Below are positions 8,901 through 16,325 of a DNA stretch of 64,000 nt, piece by piece. Position 1 is the first letter of the stretch. Every line of letters begins with the position of its first letter. Made by a program: the position numbers and the translations under genes. The stretch is taken from the NCBI GenBank assembly GCA_019752635.1, contig JAIELX010000001.1:186001-250000 (forward strand), in the 5' to 3' direction. The notes under the pieces are model-generated. The model searched no databases, had not been told where the DNA came from, and was given only the letters and a program-made list of their open reading frames with translations. The stretch is from Candidatus Obscuribacterales bacterium (GTDB lineage Bacteria; Cyanobacteriota; Vampirovibrionia; Obscuribacterales; Obscuribacteraceae).

Positions 8901-10737
8901 TTGCCTCCGGCTCGTCAACAAACGGCGGTTCGTCTTGCGGCCAATCCTGCTCGATGCCGTCATTCTTTCGGCGCTCTCTCCGCATACGCTCTTGCGCGAG
9001 CGCGTCCATACGCTGATTAGCCGCTGTCTTTTGCGAGCCCTTCAGGCTTTCTCTCTGAGTCTCGATGGACCACCAATCGCGCATTTCATCAAGTTGGCTG
9101 TCGGTCAACTGGCGCGCGTTCCACTGGTCTTGAATTGGTCCGCGTTCATCTTTGAACGTGCGATAAGAGTTCGGGAACTCCTGGTTCTCTTGCTGTCCTC
9201 GGTCAAACGTTTGCGAGCGCTGGGCGGCTTCGGCGTCAAGCGTTGCCTGCTGCGCCGGTGCTATTTCCGGCTGTGGCGGTGGCGCCTTCTGTGCTGCGAG
9301 CGCGGCTGATTCCTGGTTCACTGATTGAACTTCGAGATTGCCGCCCCTGGTGTCGGCGCTAACTTTCGCCATGCGGGCGGCTTCGCGCTCTTTGTCTAAG
9401 GCTGCGAGTTCTTCTCGTGTCTTCTCTGCGGCGTTCTGTTTTAGCAATCCTTCTTGATTCTTGGATTGCGATTTAATCGCCTCGTTTATCTTCTGCCGGG
9501 CGTCAAGCTGGGTGTGCTTCTTCGTCCAGGTGTACGCGTCATTCGTTACGCGAATGAGTTCTTCCGGGCTCGTCGCCCGTTTAATTTCCTGCTCTACTGT
9601 CCGTTGAAATGCTGGCGTGTCGCCTTTGGTGATTCCGTCGAACGGGTTCACGTATCCGGTTTGCGCTTGCTGCTCCTGCTGGGTCACAACGGCGTCAACG
9701 TCATCCGGCGGCAATACTTCCGGCTCTGCGGGCGCTGGCTCTGCTGCTTTCTTCGCCTTGATTCCCTTGTAAGCTCCGACGCCTGCACCAAGCGCGGTGC
9801 CTACCGCTGCCGAGGCTGCGCCGGCTTTTGCCGCTCGTCCGAAGTCAAGCGGCTTCGTTTCCTTTGCTGCTAGCTGTTCTCCGGATTGAACGCCCAGGTC
9901 CATCACCCCGCCCATTGCGCCCGCGTTCAAGGCGCCTTCCGCTGCGCCGTGAACCATGGGATTGCTAAGCAATCCTTTCGCCGGTAAACCGATAGCCGGA
10001 TTGAGCGCCGGTATCAGTGCTCCGCCCACCATCTCGCCTAAGCCGGTGCTTGCGGGCATCCTTCGTGCGAATGGTTCGACAAACGGTATTTGCTGATAGT
10101 TTTCTTTGACCTTGATTGGTGCCGCCGGCGAACGTCCGAGCATGGGATTTATCACCCCCATGGCTGCGCCTGTTGGGCTGAAGTACGGCAGGCCTTTTTG
10201 CTTTGCCACTTGTGCCGCGTGCATGTCGAAATTGCCGAGCGCTTGCGGCAAGCCAATGATTCCTGCCGGTATTCCCGCTAATCCTGCAAGTGCTGCGTCA
10301 AGCGGTTGCTGCACTTCCTTGCCTAGCTGTTGAGCCCCTTTCACAAGGTCGCCCAAAAACGGGACGTTCTGTGCCTGTTGCCCTAGCTGGTTGATTGCCT
10401 GCGGTATTCCGCCAAACATTTTGCCGATATTGTCTGCTGCTTCCTGTCCGGGGCTCGGCGGCGGGGGAGGGGCGATTAGGGTCTTTGCTGCGGCTTGTTT
10501 CGGTGCGGGCTTCGGCTTCGTCACTGTCATGACGTTCTTTTTCTTCGCCGGCGCTGGTTGCGCTGCGGCTGGTGCAAGCGGCGCGCCTGGCATTGCCGGA
10601 ATTGCCGGCTGTTCCATAAACGCGGCTTCGTATGGGTCCGAGTCCTGAACCTGGAACGCGGCCTCGTATGGGTCCGAAGCGGCGCCCGTTGCCATTTCTG
10701 TTGGTGGCGGCGGTGGAATTGGTACTGTTTTTGCCAT
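5914..10737 (-). CDS. Giant virion-associated protein (1607 aa), probable internal/ejected protein
   Basis: The N-terminal 400 residues are Pro/Ala/Gln-rich with a duplicated DPYEAAF repeat at about residues 22-41 and a Gly/Ala-rich helix (GTALGAGVGAYKG) that could cross a membrane. The middle is long, charged and repetitive. The C-terminal 550 residues look folded, with segments such as FKWNPGYHALNLTDP, EWNNRDVMAAGLMLYADK and IQFTSQPYRVARMLKKYAG. Similar C-terminal segments occur in very large phage proteins packaged in the head and ejected with DNA, including those called large polyvalent proteins; this comparison is from memory. It is coupled to the 424-aa gene upstream (TAATG) and lies before terminase and portal. 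Ejection is an inference. Confidence 0.6.
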   Translation of the reverse strand: MAKTVPIPPPPPTEMATGAASDPYEAAFQVQDSDPYEAAFMEQPAIPAMPGAPLAPAAAQPAPAKKKNVMTVTKPKPAPKQAAAKTLIAPPPPPSPGQEAADNIGKMFGGIPQAINQLGQQAQNVPFLGDLVKGAQQLGKEVQQPLDAALAGLAGIPAGIIGLPQALGNFDMHAAQVAKQKGLPYFSPTGAAMGVINPMLGRSPAAPIKVKENYQQIPFVEPFARRMPASTGLGEMVGGALIPALNPAIGLPAKGLLSNPMVHGAAEGALNAGAMGGVMDLGVQSGEQLAAKETKPLDFGRAAKAGAASAAVGTALGAGVGAYKGIKAKKAAEPAPAEPEVLPPDDVDAVVTQQEQQAQTGYVNPFDGITKGDTPAFQRTVEQEIKRATSPEELIRVTNDAYTWTKKHTQLDARQKINEAIKSQSKNQEGLLKQNAAEKTREELAALDKEREAARMAKVSADTRGGNLEVQSVNQESAALAAQKAPPPQPEIAPAQQATLDAEAAQRSQTFDRGQQENQEFPNSYRTFKDERGPIQDQWNARQLTDSQLDEMRDWWSIETQRESLKGSQKTAANQRMDALAQERMRRERRKNDGIEQDWPQDEPPFVDEPEATAPEPAATPEPAAPKTAPDDFGPLTDDELTSYVSDDYPDDVQLRAIDEMARRTEAVKPTDIDDKTLDTKPEEVAIVSAPEAQNVGQVDGQKPKYEVRKHPDKKNNFAIFNNETGQFEARSGKDRNQLQRTADSANQSGALGTRGTRTDRQQAGNSKAATPLAISDDASPTERKIFEGGTNVAREQLGDLAGGLDELATAVRAKADARAKLQAATAALGKAEGRSFFKLKKSQGYSADEQAFLKNAKLEDDSLYFEVNTDRPGADAEVSITGRQQGRELIQQFEAEYKAAEEAVQLAKGKVQAPLMAKVQAGELPASVNFESGGLPFNIRTRANRKLFNEKQFTLSEGETVPDDRQGMKEVDKWYGKLPPAEQTKVYEKAAVSTSPFRQRGIRSQRGAVNPLAILKPKKGSSGKTSPPPAVSQQVQGGQQIASVAMQAPAVKKAGLLQGAAEKTSLLSLRRTFDIVRDNSIGLHNRVWNNVAKEVLAGKGVKFKPGDEAFVAEARGMEAKDILTSPNLGPLTKQQRLYLSQSRLIRKESAKFVKEALDEIEKAPRTEWNHETGIQHDTLAQLYDGLLGSKRATNGTREANPVDQLTSGLYDYIFKWNPGYHALNLTDPLIAGSARVGIHRITAASAYNKGAGSAAGRKFVQELADGLDGPVKQFRKEVELSKGNGLLSKIRSLPDLPSLEWNNRDVMAAGLMLYADKVKYKGGGYKLIDDLATGNVADDVKVDAFVEALKVNQDVNGAGALGLDKDLIGRSPQFKGVIQFTSQPYRVARMLKKYAGDIVTGRDIVGGARSILTFAAMQTVLGGRAVIPTEVSQAWDMIEQPDAEGKKALYALQDLLDRVSVPRALGRDTADKMKVSLMPLFATGGQGSIAWETVTKIVTNLMSGEVDKAERSAGLLALSMLLGGGGGDLQKILKENESLSKGQKTYTTYSDIVQRPIGKKTDPNYDLGKAAGNVLLPGVPTDVGDFQKGARRKENKKNLMKLRKDK

Positions 10738-12011
10738 TAAAGACCGCCCAAGAATTGCTTAATCGTTTCCGGCGGATAGCCTTTGGCTGCAAGCTTTGCG
10801 CCAAGTAGTTCTTTCTCCCGCGCCTTTGATTGCGGATTTGCGCCCTGCGTCATTTGTTGAAAAATGGATTTCAGGTTGTTACCAACCTGCGGCGGAATTG
10901 CGCCGGCGCCTGGTCCCTGTGATTGCTGCGGTGCTGCGGGTGCTTGCTGTGCCGGAGCTTGCGGGGGTGCAACTGGCGCCGTTTGTTGAAACATCTGTTC
11001 CGCTGCTGAAATTGGATCTTCCAATCCTTCAATTTCTGCATCCACGCCAATCAATCCTTGCCCGAGCAAGTCCGGCAATTGTGGCGCGTTCTTAAACTTC
11101 GCTTCGCCGCCGGCCTGCTGCGTGTTGTTCTGCGCGTACTCCGCTTGGAACTCTTGCCAATCCTGCAACTGCTTCGCGTTAAACATCTTGTATTTTGCAA
11201 CAAGCCCTTGCATGAATTGGTTTTGGTTTTGATCCATGCCGGCTTGCTTCGTCGCGTTTTGCATCTTCGCGATCTCTTGCCAGATAGCATTTTTGGCGTT
11301 TTGCATTTTGACGGCTGACGTCAGTTTGTCGTAGTTCAATTGCAAGCCTTGCTTTTGCGCCTGCGTCTTGAAGTCCTCGATAGCCTTGTTGTGCCGCTCT
11401 GTTTCCGTGGCTTTCCTGGCGGATATCTCGCCGGCATTAACCGCGCGCATGCGGCTGGTTTGCGCCTTAAATGCGTCTGTCTCCGCTTTCTGTCCGCCTT
11501 GCACTGCTTTGAGTTGATAGGCTAATGCCTTCTGCCCGGTCGGGCTGGTGTTGTTTATTACGTCCGTTACTGTCTTCAGTCCCGTGAGCGCGTCTTGCTG
11601 CGCGAGCCTGCGCTCTTGCTTCTGCTGTAGAACTTTTTGGTTAACGTCCTGGAGCAATTGAGCGCCGCCGGCTGCGGTGGCATCGCTGCCGAACATTGCC
11701 ATAAGTCCGCCAATAGCATTACCAAAGACGTTGGTTGCTTGCATCTCTCGTTCAGCGCGGGCGTCTCTGCCGCTGAAAGCAGATCCTGTAAACTTATCAA
11801 AAGCCTGCCCTAAGCGAGCCTGTCTCTCGTCGGTCGAGGCTACTGTTTCCGGCGGTCGCATTAGCGAGCCGTAACCGCCAAAGATTCCGGCGCCGCCGAG
11901 CATTGGAGCTTGCGCCATTTGGACAGGAGCGCCCAACGCCGGTTGTTCTTCCGGCGCGGGTACTGCCTGCTGTGCTGGCATCTGTGGAGGTCCTGGAAAA
12001 AAACTTTGCAT
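10737..12011 (-). CDS. Low-complexity internal virion protein candidate
   Basis: The 424-aa product is Gln/Ala/Met-rich and mainly helical, with Pro/Gln/Ala-rich ends and a Gly-rich stretch GGAGIFGGYG near the N-terminus. The central region is a long amphipathic helix-forming segment rich in Lys, Gln and Ala. It lies between two other low-complexity proteins and is translationally coupled to the 1607-aa gene. Podoviruses often carry three such proteins in a row that leave the capsid with the DNA. No specific family is recognised, so the ejection role is an inference. Confidence 0.5.
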   Translation of the reverse strand: MQSFFPGPPQMPAQQAVPAPEEQPALGAPVQMAQAPMLGGAGIFGGYGSLMRPPETVASTDERQARLGQAFDKFTGSAFSGRDARAEREMQATNVFGNAIGGLMAMFGSDATAAGGAQLLQDVNQKVLQQKQERRLAQQDALTGLKTVTDVINNTSPTGQKALAYQLKAVQGGQKAETDAFKAQTSRMRAVNAGEISARKATETERHNKAIEDFKTQAQKQGLQLNYDKLTSAVKMQNAKNAIWQEIAKMQNATKQAGMDQNQNQFMQGLVAKYKMFNAKQLQDWQEFQAEYAQNNTQQAGGEAKFKNAPQLPDLLGQGLIGVDAEIEGLEDPISAAEQMFQQTAPVAPPQAPAQQAPAAPQQSQGPGAGAIPPQVGNNLKSIFQQMTQGANPQSKAREKELLGAKLAAKGYPPETIKQFLGGL

Positions 12012-12012
12012 T

Positions 12013-12852
12013 TTAGAAGAGCCTTGAACCGGTCATTGAGCTTGAAATTTGCGGGAAGCTTCCGCCATAACCACTGCCAAAGTAGGAAGGAACCTGTTGT
12101 TTGTTGCCGCCGCCGAACAACGAGCCAATGCCGCCGCCAATCGCGCCGCCAAGCCTGCCACCTAACGCGGTTCCGGCAAACGAGCCCAATAGACCGGTCG
12201 CGGAACTGCCCAAGGTGTAAGCCTTTTGCGCCTTCTGTCCTTGTTGGAATTTGTAGAGGTCTAGCGTGCTCGGATAAAGCCCCATGGCAAACTGATTTTG
12301 ATCCTGATTCGCACCAAGGTTGTATTGGTTCTGCGCGTTGGCGTTGTTCTGTTGCATCTGAGCAACGCCAAGCCCCCGGTTTACATCAAGTTGGTTCTGC
12401 TGCTGCGCGATACCAGGTCCGCCGGCGAAGTAACTTTGACGGCCGGCTAACTGGTTCTGAAACAAGTTGTTTGCGTAGTCGAGCCCTGATTGGCGCTTGC
12501 TTAGTTGCCCTTGCGCCTGGAGCTGTCCAACCATGGCGCCGCCATAGCTGCCGCGCGATTGTCCGTCTGTGTATGCGTTCGCCTGAGCCTGTGCTACTGC
12601 GGGCGCGATGTACTGAGCGTAAAAATCATCCTCGTACTGAGTCCGCCCCGCAGGGTCCATCGGGTTCTGATTCGTGAATTGCAGCCATTGCGGAATTAGC
12701 TTTTCTGCTTCGTTTCCGCTTTGTACTATGCTTGGCGCCGACATCGCCTGTGGTACTACCGTCTGCGGGTCCGGCGGTGGAACGTATGCCGGCGGCGGCG
12801 TGTACGTCGGCGCTGTCGGGAACGACATTTGCGGGCTCTTGCTGCGGGACAT
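12013..12852 (-). CDS. Low-complexity virion protein with glycine-rich hydrophobic segment
   Basis: The 279-aa product begins with a Pro/Tyr/Thr-rich tail, continues with Gln/Asn-rich repeats, and has a Gly-rich hydrophobic stretch (about residues 215-250, GSSATGLLGSFAGTALGG type) that could insert into membranes, as seen in phage pore-forming ejection proteins. The ATG at 12852 is preceded by AGAGG and by an in-frame TAG three codons upstream, so it cannot extend the upstream gene. Its first 75 codons overlap the acetyltransferase-like gene in a different frame. Role inferred from composition and order. Confidence 0.55.
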   Translation of the reverse strand: MSRSKSPQMSFPTAPTYTPPPAYVPPPDPQTVVPQAMSAPSIVQSGNEAEKLIPQWLQFTNQNPMDPAGRTQYEDDFYAQYIAPAVAQAQANAYTDGQSRGSYGGAMVGQLQAQGQLSKRQSGLDYANNLFQNQLAGRQSYFAGGPGIAQQQNQLDVNRGLGVAQMQQNNANAQNQYNLGANQDQNQFAMGLYPSTLDLYKFQQGQKAQKAYTLGSSATGLLGSFAGTALGGRLGGAIGGGIGSLFGGGNKQQVPSYFGSGYGGSFPQISSSMTGSRLF

Positions 12853-13444
12853 AGCTTGCCTCTAAGGTGCGCAGGAATTGCGGATTCAGCAATTCCAACA
12901 ACACCATATCAACAGGTAGGGAGTGGTAAAAGCCATCGGCTGGCGATACCCCCACCGGGCGGAACCCGAGCGCGCGAGCTGCCTTAAGTGCAGGTTCGTT
13001 GCATCTGGCGATCTCTGCCTTGAGTTTGAGCAAGCCGAGTCCGCCGCCTTCGCTTATCGGTCCAAACGGTTTGAACGCGTACTCTATTGCCTCACGCGCG
13101 AGCTTCAGCAAAATTTTGCGGCCTCGATAACAAGAGCGCAAAAGCGGATCGCCAAAGGCTTCAAACTTTGCGCTGCGCTGGTGGCTGATGTCGAGGAAGC
13201 CCATGAAGCCCGCCGGGTGTTCTCGATGAAAACACATCAAGTACTCGCCGTGTCGCAGGGCGTTAAATAGCAATTGCTCGGGCGTCAAATGCATCAAGCA
13301 GTCATCGACTACAAACGGGCTTAGCTCAAGCGCTCGCTGGAAATATTCCAGGTACTCGCCGGCGTTTTTCTCTAAGTCTTCCCAAGCGTGTGGGTAGATT
13401 TCCGGTGGCAAAGATTGCAGCCGGAACCCACTGAACAGCTTCAT
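12626..13444 (-). CDS. GNAT-like acetyltransferase domain protein (phage)
   Basis: The first about 190 of 272 residues fit a GNAT acetyltransferase fold: CYRGRKILLKLAREAI resembles the acetyl-CoA-binding loop and helix (motif A), and NEPALKAARALGFRPVG matches the family's C-terminal N...A...LGF signature. The last 75 residues are low-complexity and basic and are read in another frame by the next virion gene. Similar proteins occur next to structural genes in podoviruses; their substrates are mostly unknown. The start ATG has GGAGA seven bases upstream and overlaps the preceding gene. Confidence 0.6.
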   Translation of the reverse strand: MKLFSGFRLQSLPPEIYPHAWEDLEKNAGEYLEYFQRALELSPFVVDDCLMHLTPEQLLFNALRHGEYLMCFHREHPAGFMGFLDISHQRSAKFEAFGDPLLRSCYRGRKILLKLAREAIEYAFKPFGPISEGGGLGLLKLKAEIARCNEPALKAARALGFRPVGVSPADGFYHSLPVDMVLLELLNPQFLRTLEASYVPQQEPANVVPDSADVHAAAGIRSTAGPADGSTTGDVGAKHSTKRKRSRKANSAMAAIHESEPDGPCGADSVRG

Positions 13445-14079
13445 TCTTCTAAGTCTCCAAATAAGTCCGGTTCCGGGTCTTCCCAGCCGTCGGCTGTCTT
13501 GAACTTGCCGTTTATGCCCGCCGGCAAAACAACCTGGGCGTCAATGATCTGGTCAAGCTTGCCCTGCTTGTCCAAGTCTTCAATCATCTTGATTGAGTCC
13601 GTTGCGCTGCTCATCAGGAATGCGTCAAGCAGGTCTGCCGGCAGATTGGCGCTGATTGCATCAACCTTCCCGCCGGAAAGGTCCAGTTTGAAGAATGCAC
13701 GGCCGCCGGTTTCGCGGTTCTCCAACGTCTTCAACATGGTGCGCAACGCTTCGAGCGCAACGCGTGCTTTGTCCGGTTTGATGGTTCCGGAGATTACGCC
13801 GTTGGTCAACTTCTCCAACAACGACTTAACCTGATCCACGCTTTTTAGTTCGTGGTAATCGAAGTCGAGGGCGTCGAGCAATTCTTTTTTCTTGGCCGCT
13901 TGCTTCGCTATTCTCTCTTTGCGCTTCTCTGCGTTCTCGCCGTGATACACGCAGAATGCCGAACCCTGAATACGGAAGCCTTCGCAACGCTGGCCCGCTT
14001 TTGCGTGCCCTTCCTCATGCTGCCAATAGCAATGCTTATTTTGCTCTGGGCTTTCGTTGTTTAGGTCGGGGCTTATCAT
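13441..14079 (-). CDS. Unknown phage protein with zinc-like N-terminus and C-terminal DLF motif
   Basis: The 212-aa product has Cys/His residues near the N-terminus (HCYWQH, then C, then FCVYHGE) that could bind zinc, a basic helix (AKKKELLDALDFDYHELK), and a predicted helical region. It ends PDLFGDLEE, one of the DLF motifs shared with other proteins of this phage. From position just before the virion genes and from its helical content it could be a small terminase or head-gene regulator, but nothing in the sequence decides this. It overlaps the next gene by four bases (ATGA). Confidence 0.55.
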   Translation of the reverse strand: MISPDLNNESPEQNKHCYWQHEEGHAKAGQRCEGFRIQGSAFCVYHGENAEKRKERIAKQAAKKKELLDALDFDYHELKSVDQVKSLLEKLTNGVISGTIKPDKARVALEALRTMLKTLENRETGGRAFFKLDLSGGKVDAISANLPADLLDAFLMSSATDSIKMIEDLDKQGKLDQIIDAQVVLPAGINGKFKTADGWEDPEPDLFGDLEE

Positions 14080-14497
14080 CTGGCTTCGCTTCGTCCATTA
14101 GCTGCTGCTGAAACGGATACGGCTTCATCGGTACCGCTGCGTTTTGCTGGTTCACTACAAGTTGGGTCAGAAGCGCGAGCATCTGGGCGTTTTGCTCTAG
14201 TAGCGCATTTAGCGGCGCCTGGGCGTGTAGTTCTTTCGCGCGCTCTTCTTCCGCTTTCTTAGAGGCTTCCCGCTCGCGCCTTTTCTTCGCTTCTGCCGCT
14301 TGCTTCTCTTCTTCCTCGCGCATCGGCTTGAGCCACTTTTCGTTATGCGCGTCAATCAGCTTTGCGCAATTCGTACATACAGTCATCGGCTCACTGGGCC
14401 GGTTCTGTTGCATGACGAATTTGTTTTGCGGTTCGCCCCTAACTTCTTTGTCGCAGTTGTCGCATGTAAATTTCATGCTCATTCTGATTTCAGGCAT
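14036..14497 (-). CDS. Zinc-ribbon and coiled-coil protein, unknown function
   Basis: The 153-aa product starts with a CDNCDKE...CTNCAK zinc ribbon (CxxC, then CxxC about 28 residues later), followed by a long Glu/Lys/Ala/Arg coiled coil and a basic, Pro-rich tail. The fold suggests nucleic-acid or protein binding. Its ATG overlaps the stop of the gene before it (TAATG) and its end overlaps the next gene by 44 bases. In-frame ATGs at residues 6 and 8 are alternative starts. Confidence 0.55.
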   Translation of the reverse strand: MPEIRMSMKFTCDNCDKEVRGEPQNKFVMQQNRPSEPMTVCTNCAKLIDAHNEKWLKPMREEEEKQAAEAKKRREREASKKAEEERAKELHAQAPLNALLEQNAQMLALLTQLVVNQQNAAVPMKPYPFQQQLMDEAKPDDKPRPKQRKPRAK

Positions 14498-14973
14498 TAG
14501 CGCGCTTTCCAGTATTGGACGCCTGCAGTTTTCTTGGCTAGCTGCTTCGCCACTGTCAGCAGTGCGTTAAAGTCTCCAGCAATCGAACGATGCCCGGCTT
14601 TCATTGCGGCTTCTGCGTGAGTGGTTGCCGTTACGCCGATACGGTGCAACACGTCCTGAAGCTCCGCCGGATAATTGGCGTCTTCCGCGAACTTCATCAG
14701 GTTATCTAAAAACTCTTGATTATCGTTTGCTTCCGTAGAGTCCTCGCCATTCTTCTGCTCTGAATCCGGCTGTGACAAGGACGGGCTCGCCGGTATCGAA
14801 GGCTTTTTTACGCCGTTCAAAATCTCCGTTGCTTCGAATACTTCCTCGTCAACGTCAACGTCAACGCCAAGCAGATCCGGCGGTTCGCTCGCGTCAGTGC
14901 CTGGTACCGGTAGCGCATCTACCGGCTTCTTGCGGCTTCGGCGCTTCTTTGGCTCTTGGTCCTCTGGATGCAT
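14497..14973 (-). CDS. Unknown acidic/basic phage protein
   Basis: The 158-aa product has a basic N-terminus (KKRRSRKK), a low-complexity acidic stretch encoded by a GTCAAC tandem repeat (VDVDVDEE), and a C-terminal helical domain ending VAKQLAKKTAGVQYWKAR. A degenerate copy of the DLF motif (PPDLLGVDVD) sits near residue 32. No family recognised. It lies in a coupled run of small genes; GAGGAAA is about 12 bases before the ATG. Confidence 0.5.
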   Translation of the reverse strand: MHPEDQEPKKRRSRKKPVDALPVPGTDASEPPDLLGVDVDVDEEVFEATEILNGVKKPSIPASPSLSQPDSEQKNGEDSTEANDNQEFLDNLMKFAEDANYPAELQDVLHRIGVTATTHAEAAMKAGHRSIAGDFNALLTVAKQLAKKTAGVQYWKAR

Positions 14974-15370
14974 AATTTTGCGTTTCCTCTCTCAGTTCAG
15001 CCAACTGTAGCTGCACTTTTTGTATCTCTAATTCGTCGCCTTCAAGCAGCTTCCGGACGCATCGGGCGGCGCCAACTGGGTCTAAATTAACTTTGTTGCA
15101 CAGGTTCTTAAACCTCTCGCTCTCAACCCAATCCTGGATCTGCTCGCGGTGTCTTTTGAACGCTTGCTCTCTGTTTGCATTCTTGGTGAACCCAAACTGC
15201 ATTCGGTAGCGAACGTTATACGTGCCAGTGGCGTAGTAATCCCGGAGGTCGTAAGCATCTTTTACGGTCAGAAGCAAGAGGCGTCTTGCTAGGAGTCTCG
15301 CCGCTTCTTCCGTGTGGTGCTCTTGTGCCGGCAACAATTCCCCGCTGAACTCCGCTAGTGCCAAACTCAT
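14894..15370 (-). CDS. Unknown phage protein, charged helical
   Basis: The 158-aa product begins MSLALAEFSGELLPAQ and contains ARLLARRLLLLTVKDAYDL and a basic helix around residues 70-95. The longer frame to 15469 has no better start; the ATG at 15370 has AAGGCGG upstream. The last 27 codons overlap the next gene in another frame. No family is recognised; helix pattern and charge could fit a DNA-associated protein, but that is speculation. Confidence 0.5.
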   Translation of the reverse strand: MSLALAEFSGELLPAQEHHTEEAARLLARRLLLLTVKDAYDLRDYYATGTYNVRYRMQFGFTKNANREQAFKRHREQIQDWVESERFKNLCNKVNLDPVGAARCVRKLLEGDELEIQKVQLQLAELREETQNYASRGPRAKEAPKPQEAGRCATGTRH

Positions 15371-15398
15371 TATGTCGCCGCCTTCAAGTACTTGACTG

Positions 15399-15635
15399 TT
15401 ATGCAAATAAATCGGGCAGGTTACTGTTTGAGCCTGCGGGCTTTTTGTTTCCTCTGGTGCTTTTAGCAATTACCAGCTTGCCGGGTTCGCCCTTTTCCGG
15501 CTCGTACACGTCAATTCGGAGTTCGTCCCCCTGCTCAAGGTCCAGGTGGTACACAACTTCTTTCGACAGAATAACCGCTAGGCTGTTACCGTTGCGGACT
15601 ACTCTCTTGTACTGCTGGAACGGTTCCGATGTCAT
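15399..15635 (-). CDS. AbrB/MazE-like DNA-binding protein
   Basis: The 78-aa product matches the swapped-hairpin AbrB/MazE fold: KRVVRNGNSLAVILSKEVVYHL followed by LEQGDELRIDV is the family pattern of a conserved NGNS loop, a strand-helix and a GDE turn. Such proteins bind DNA as dimers and act as transition-state regulators or antitoxins. No toxin gene follows it. The C-terminus ends LPDLFA, a DLF motif shared with other proteins here. It overlaps the gene before it by about 37 bases. Confidence 0.7.
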   Translation of the reverse strand: MTSEPFQQYKRVVRNGNSLAVILSKEVVYHLDLEQGDELRIDVYEPEKGEPGKLVIAKSTRGNKKPAGSNSNLPDLFA

Positions 15636-15855
15636 CTAGTTGCGCCTGTGTTGGTGTATCTCTGACAATGTACTTGTTGAACCACATGAAAAATTCTTCG
15701 ACCTTGCGCAAAGCCAGGGTCTGCATTGCCGTGTTCGGTCCACATCGTTTTACGTCGTTGCACAGCTCCGCGCAACTTTTGCGGATGTCGTCAATCTTGC
15801 CGGCCTGCAATTCGTCCGGCGTCGGATCTGGTGCGAATGGATCTTTTAAGCTCAA
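15586..15855 (-). CDS. Small Acb2/Tad1-hairpin-like protein, possible anti-CBASS/anti-Thoeris sponge
   Basis: The 89-aa product contains CGPNTAMQTLALRKVEEFFMWFNKYIVR. This matches from memory the helical hairpin of a phage family with consensus like P-x-S/T-x-E-x-SLALTKLEEAxxWANAAIAR, named after Acb2 and Tad1, proteins that bind and sequester cyclic-nucleotide or gcADPR immune signals. Whether this member binds a signal cannot be told from sequence; many family members are uncharacterised. A Cys pair (SCAELCNDVKRC) precedes the hairpin. It overlaps genes on both sides in the small-gene operon. Confidence 0.5.
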   Translation of the reverse strand: MSLKDPFAPDPTPDELQAGKIDDIRKSCAELCNDVKRCGPNTAMQTLALRKVEEFFMWFNKYIVRDTPTQAQLDDIGTVPAVQESSPQR

Positions 15856-16064
15856 TTTCCTTTACTCCCTTGCTCTGGTGCTGTCGGTGTTTCCTCTTCT
15901 CCAACGGTCATAGTCAGCAGTCCGTTCATTGCGAACAGTGCCACCATGCGCGCAGCGAAAAGTTCGGCGGTTACCTTGCCCATCAGAAAATCTTCAATGT
16001 TTGAGCCTGTAAGGTCCAAAGCGCTGACCAATTCCCCGGTCGTCATGTCGTCGATTTTTCTCAA
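15852..16064 (-). CDS. Small unknown phage protein (70 aa)
   Basis: The 70-aa product begins MRKIDDMTTGELVSAL and has a hydrophobic helix (FAARMVALFAMNGLLTMTV) that could be a buried helix or a weak membrane segment, then an acidic tail. It overlaps the next start by four bases (ATGA-type coupling), which supports translation. No family recognised. Confidence 0.5.
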   Translation of the reverse strand: MRKIDDMTTGELVSALDLTGSNIEDFLMGKVTAELFAARMVALFAMNGLLTMTVGEEETPTAPEQGSKGN

Positions 16065-16067
16065 CTT

Positions 16068-16325
16068 CTATTCCTCGTGGTCTATCTGTCCTGTAAGCGC
16101 CATTAACATCAGGCGCCACCTGTACCCAATTTCTTGCCACCATCTGCGGCGGCGCTTTCGTTCTAGTCTTGGCGGATTGCCAACGTAATTTATCGCGCCT
16201 GGGCGGAAGTCGAGCGGCTTCTCAATCTCGAAAAGAATGATCTCGCTTTTGTCCCACTCCCTGACCAGGTCGTCCGGACCGTAAAGAGTATCTATCGCTC
16301 GCTTAACGTCTTGCTCGTTGTTCAC
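16068..16325 (-). CDS. Small unknown phage protein (85 aa)
   Basis: The 85-aa product has an acidic N-terminal half and a very basic patch (RLERKRRRRWWQEIGYRWR) followed by a short hydrophobic segment LMLMALTG. The basic-aromatic patch followed by a hydrophobic stretch suggests membrane or nucleic-acid contact. It overlaps the HTH gene before it by four bases. No family recognised. Confidence 0.5.
   Translation of the reverse strand: MNNEQDVKRAIDTLYGPDDLVREWDKSEIILFEIEKPLDFRPGAINYVGNPPRLERKRRRRWWQEIGYRWRLMLMALTGQIDHEE

Noticed and set aside
14845..14870. GTCAAC tandem repeat in the 158-aa gene
   Set aside because: Short in-frame repeat that encodes an acidic V-D stretch; common low-complexity coding sequence, not a regulatory repeat.
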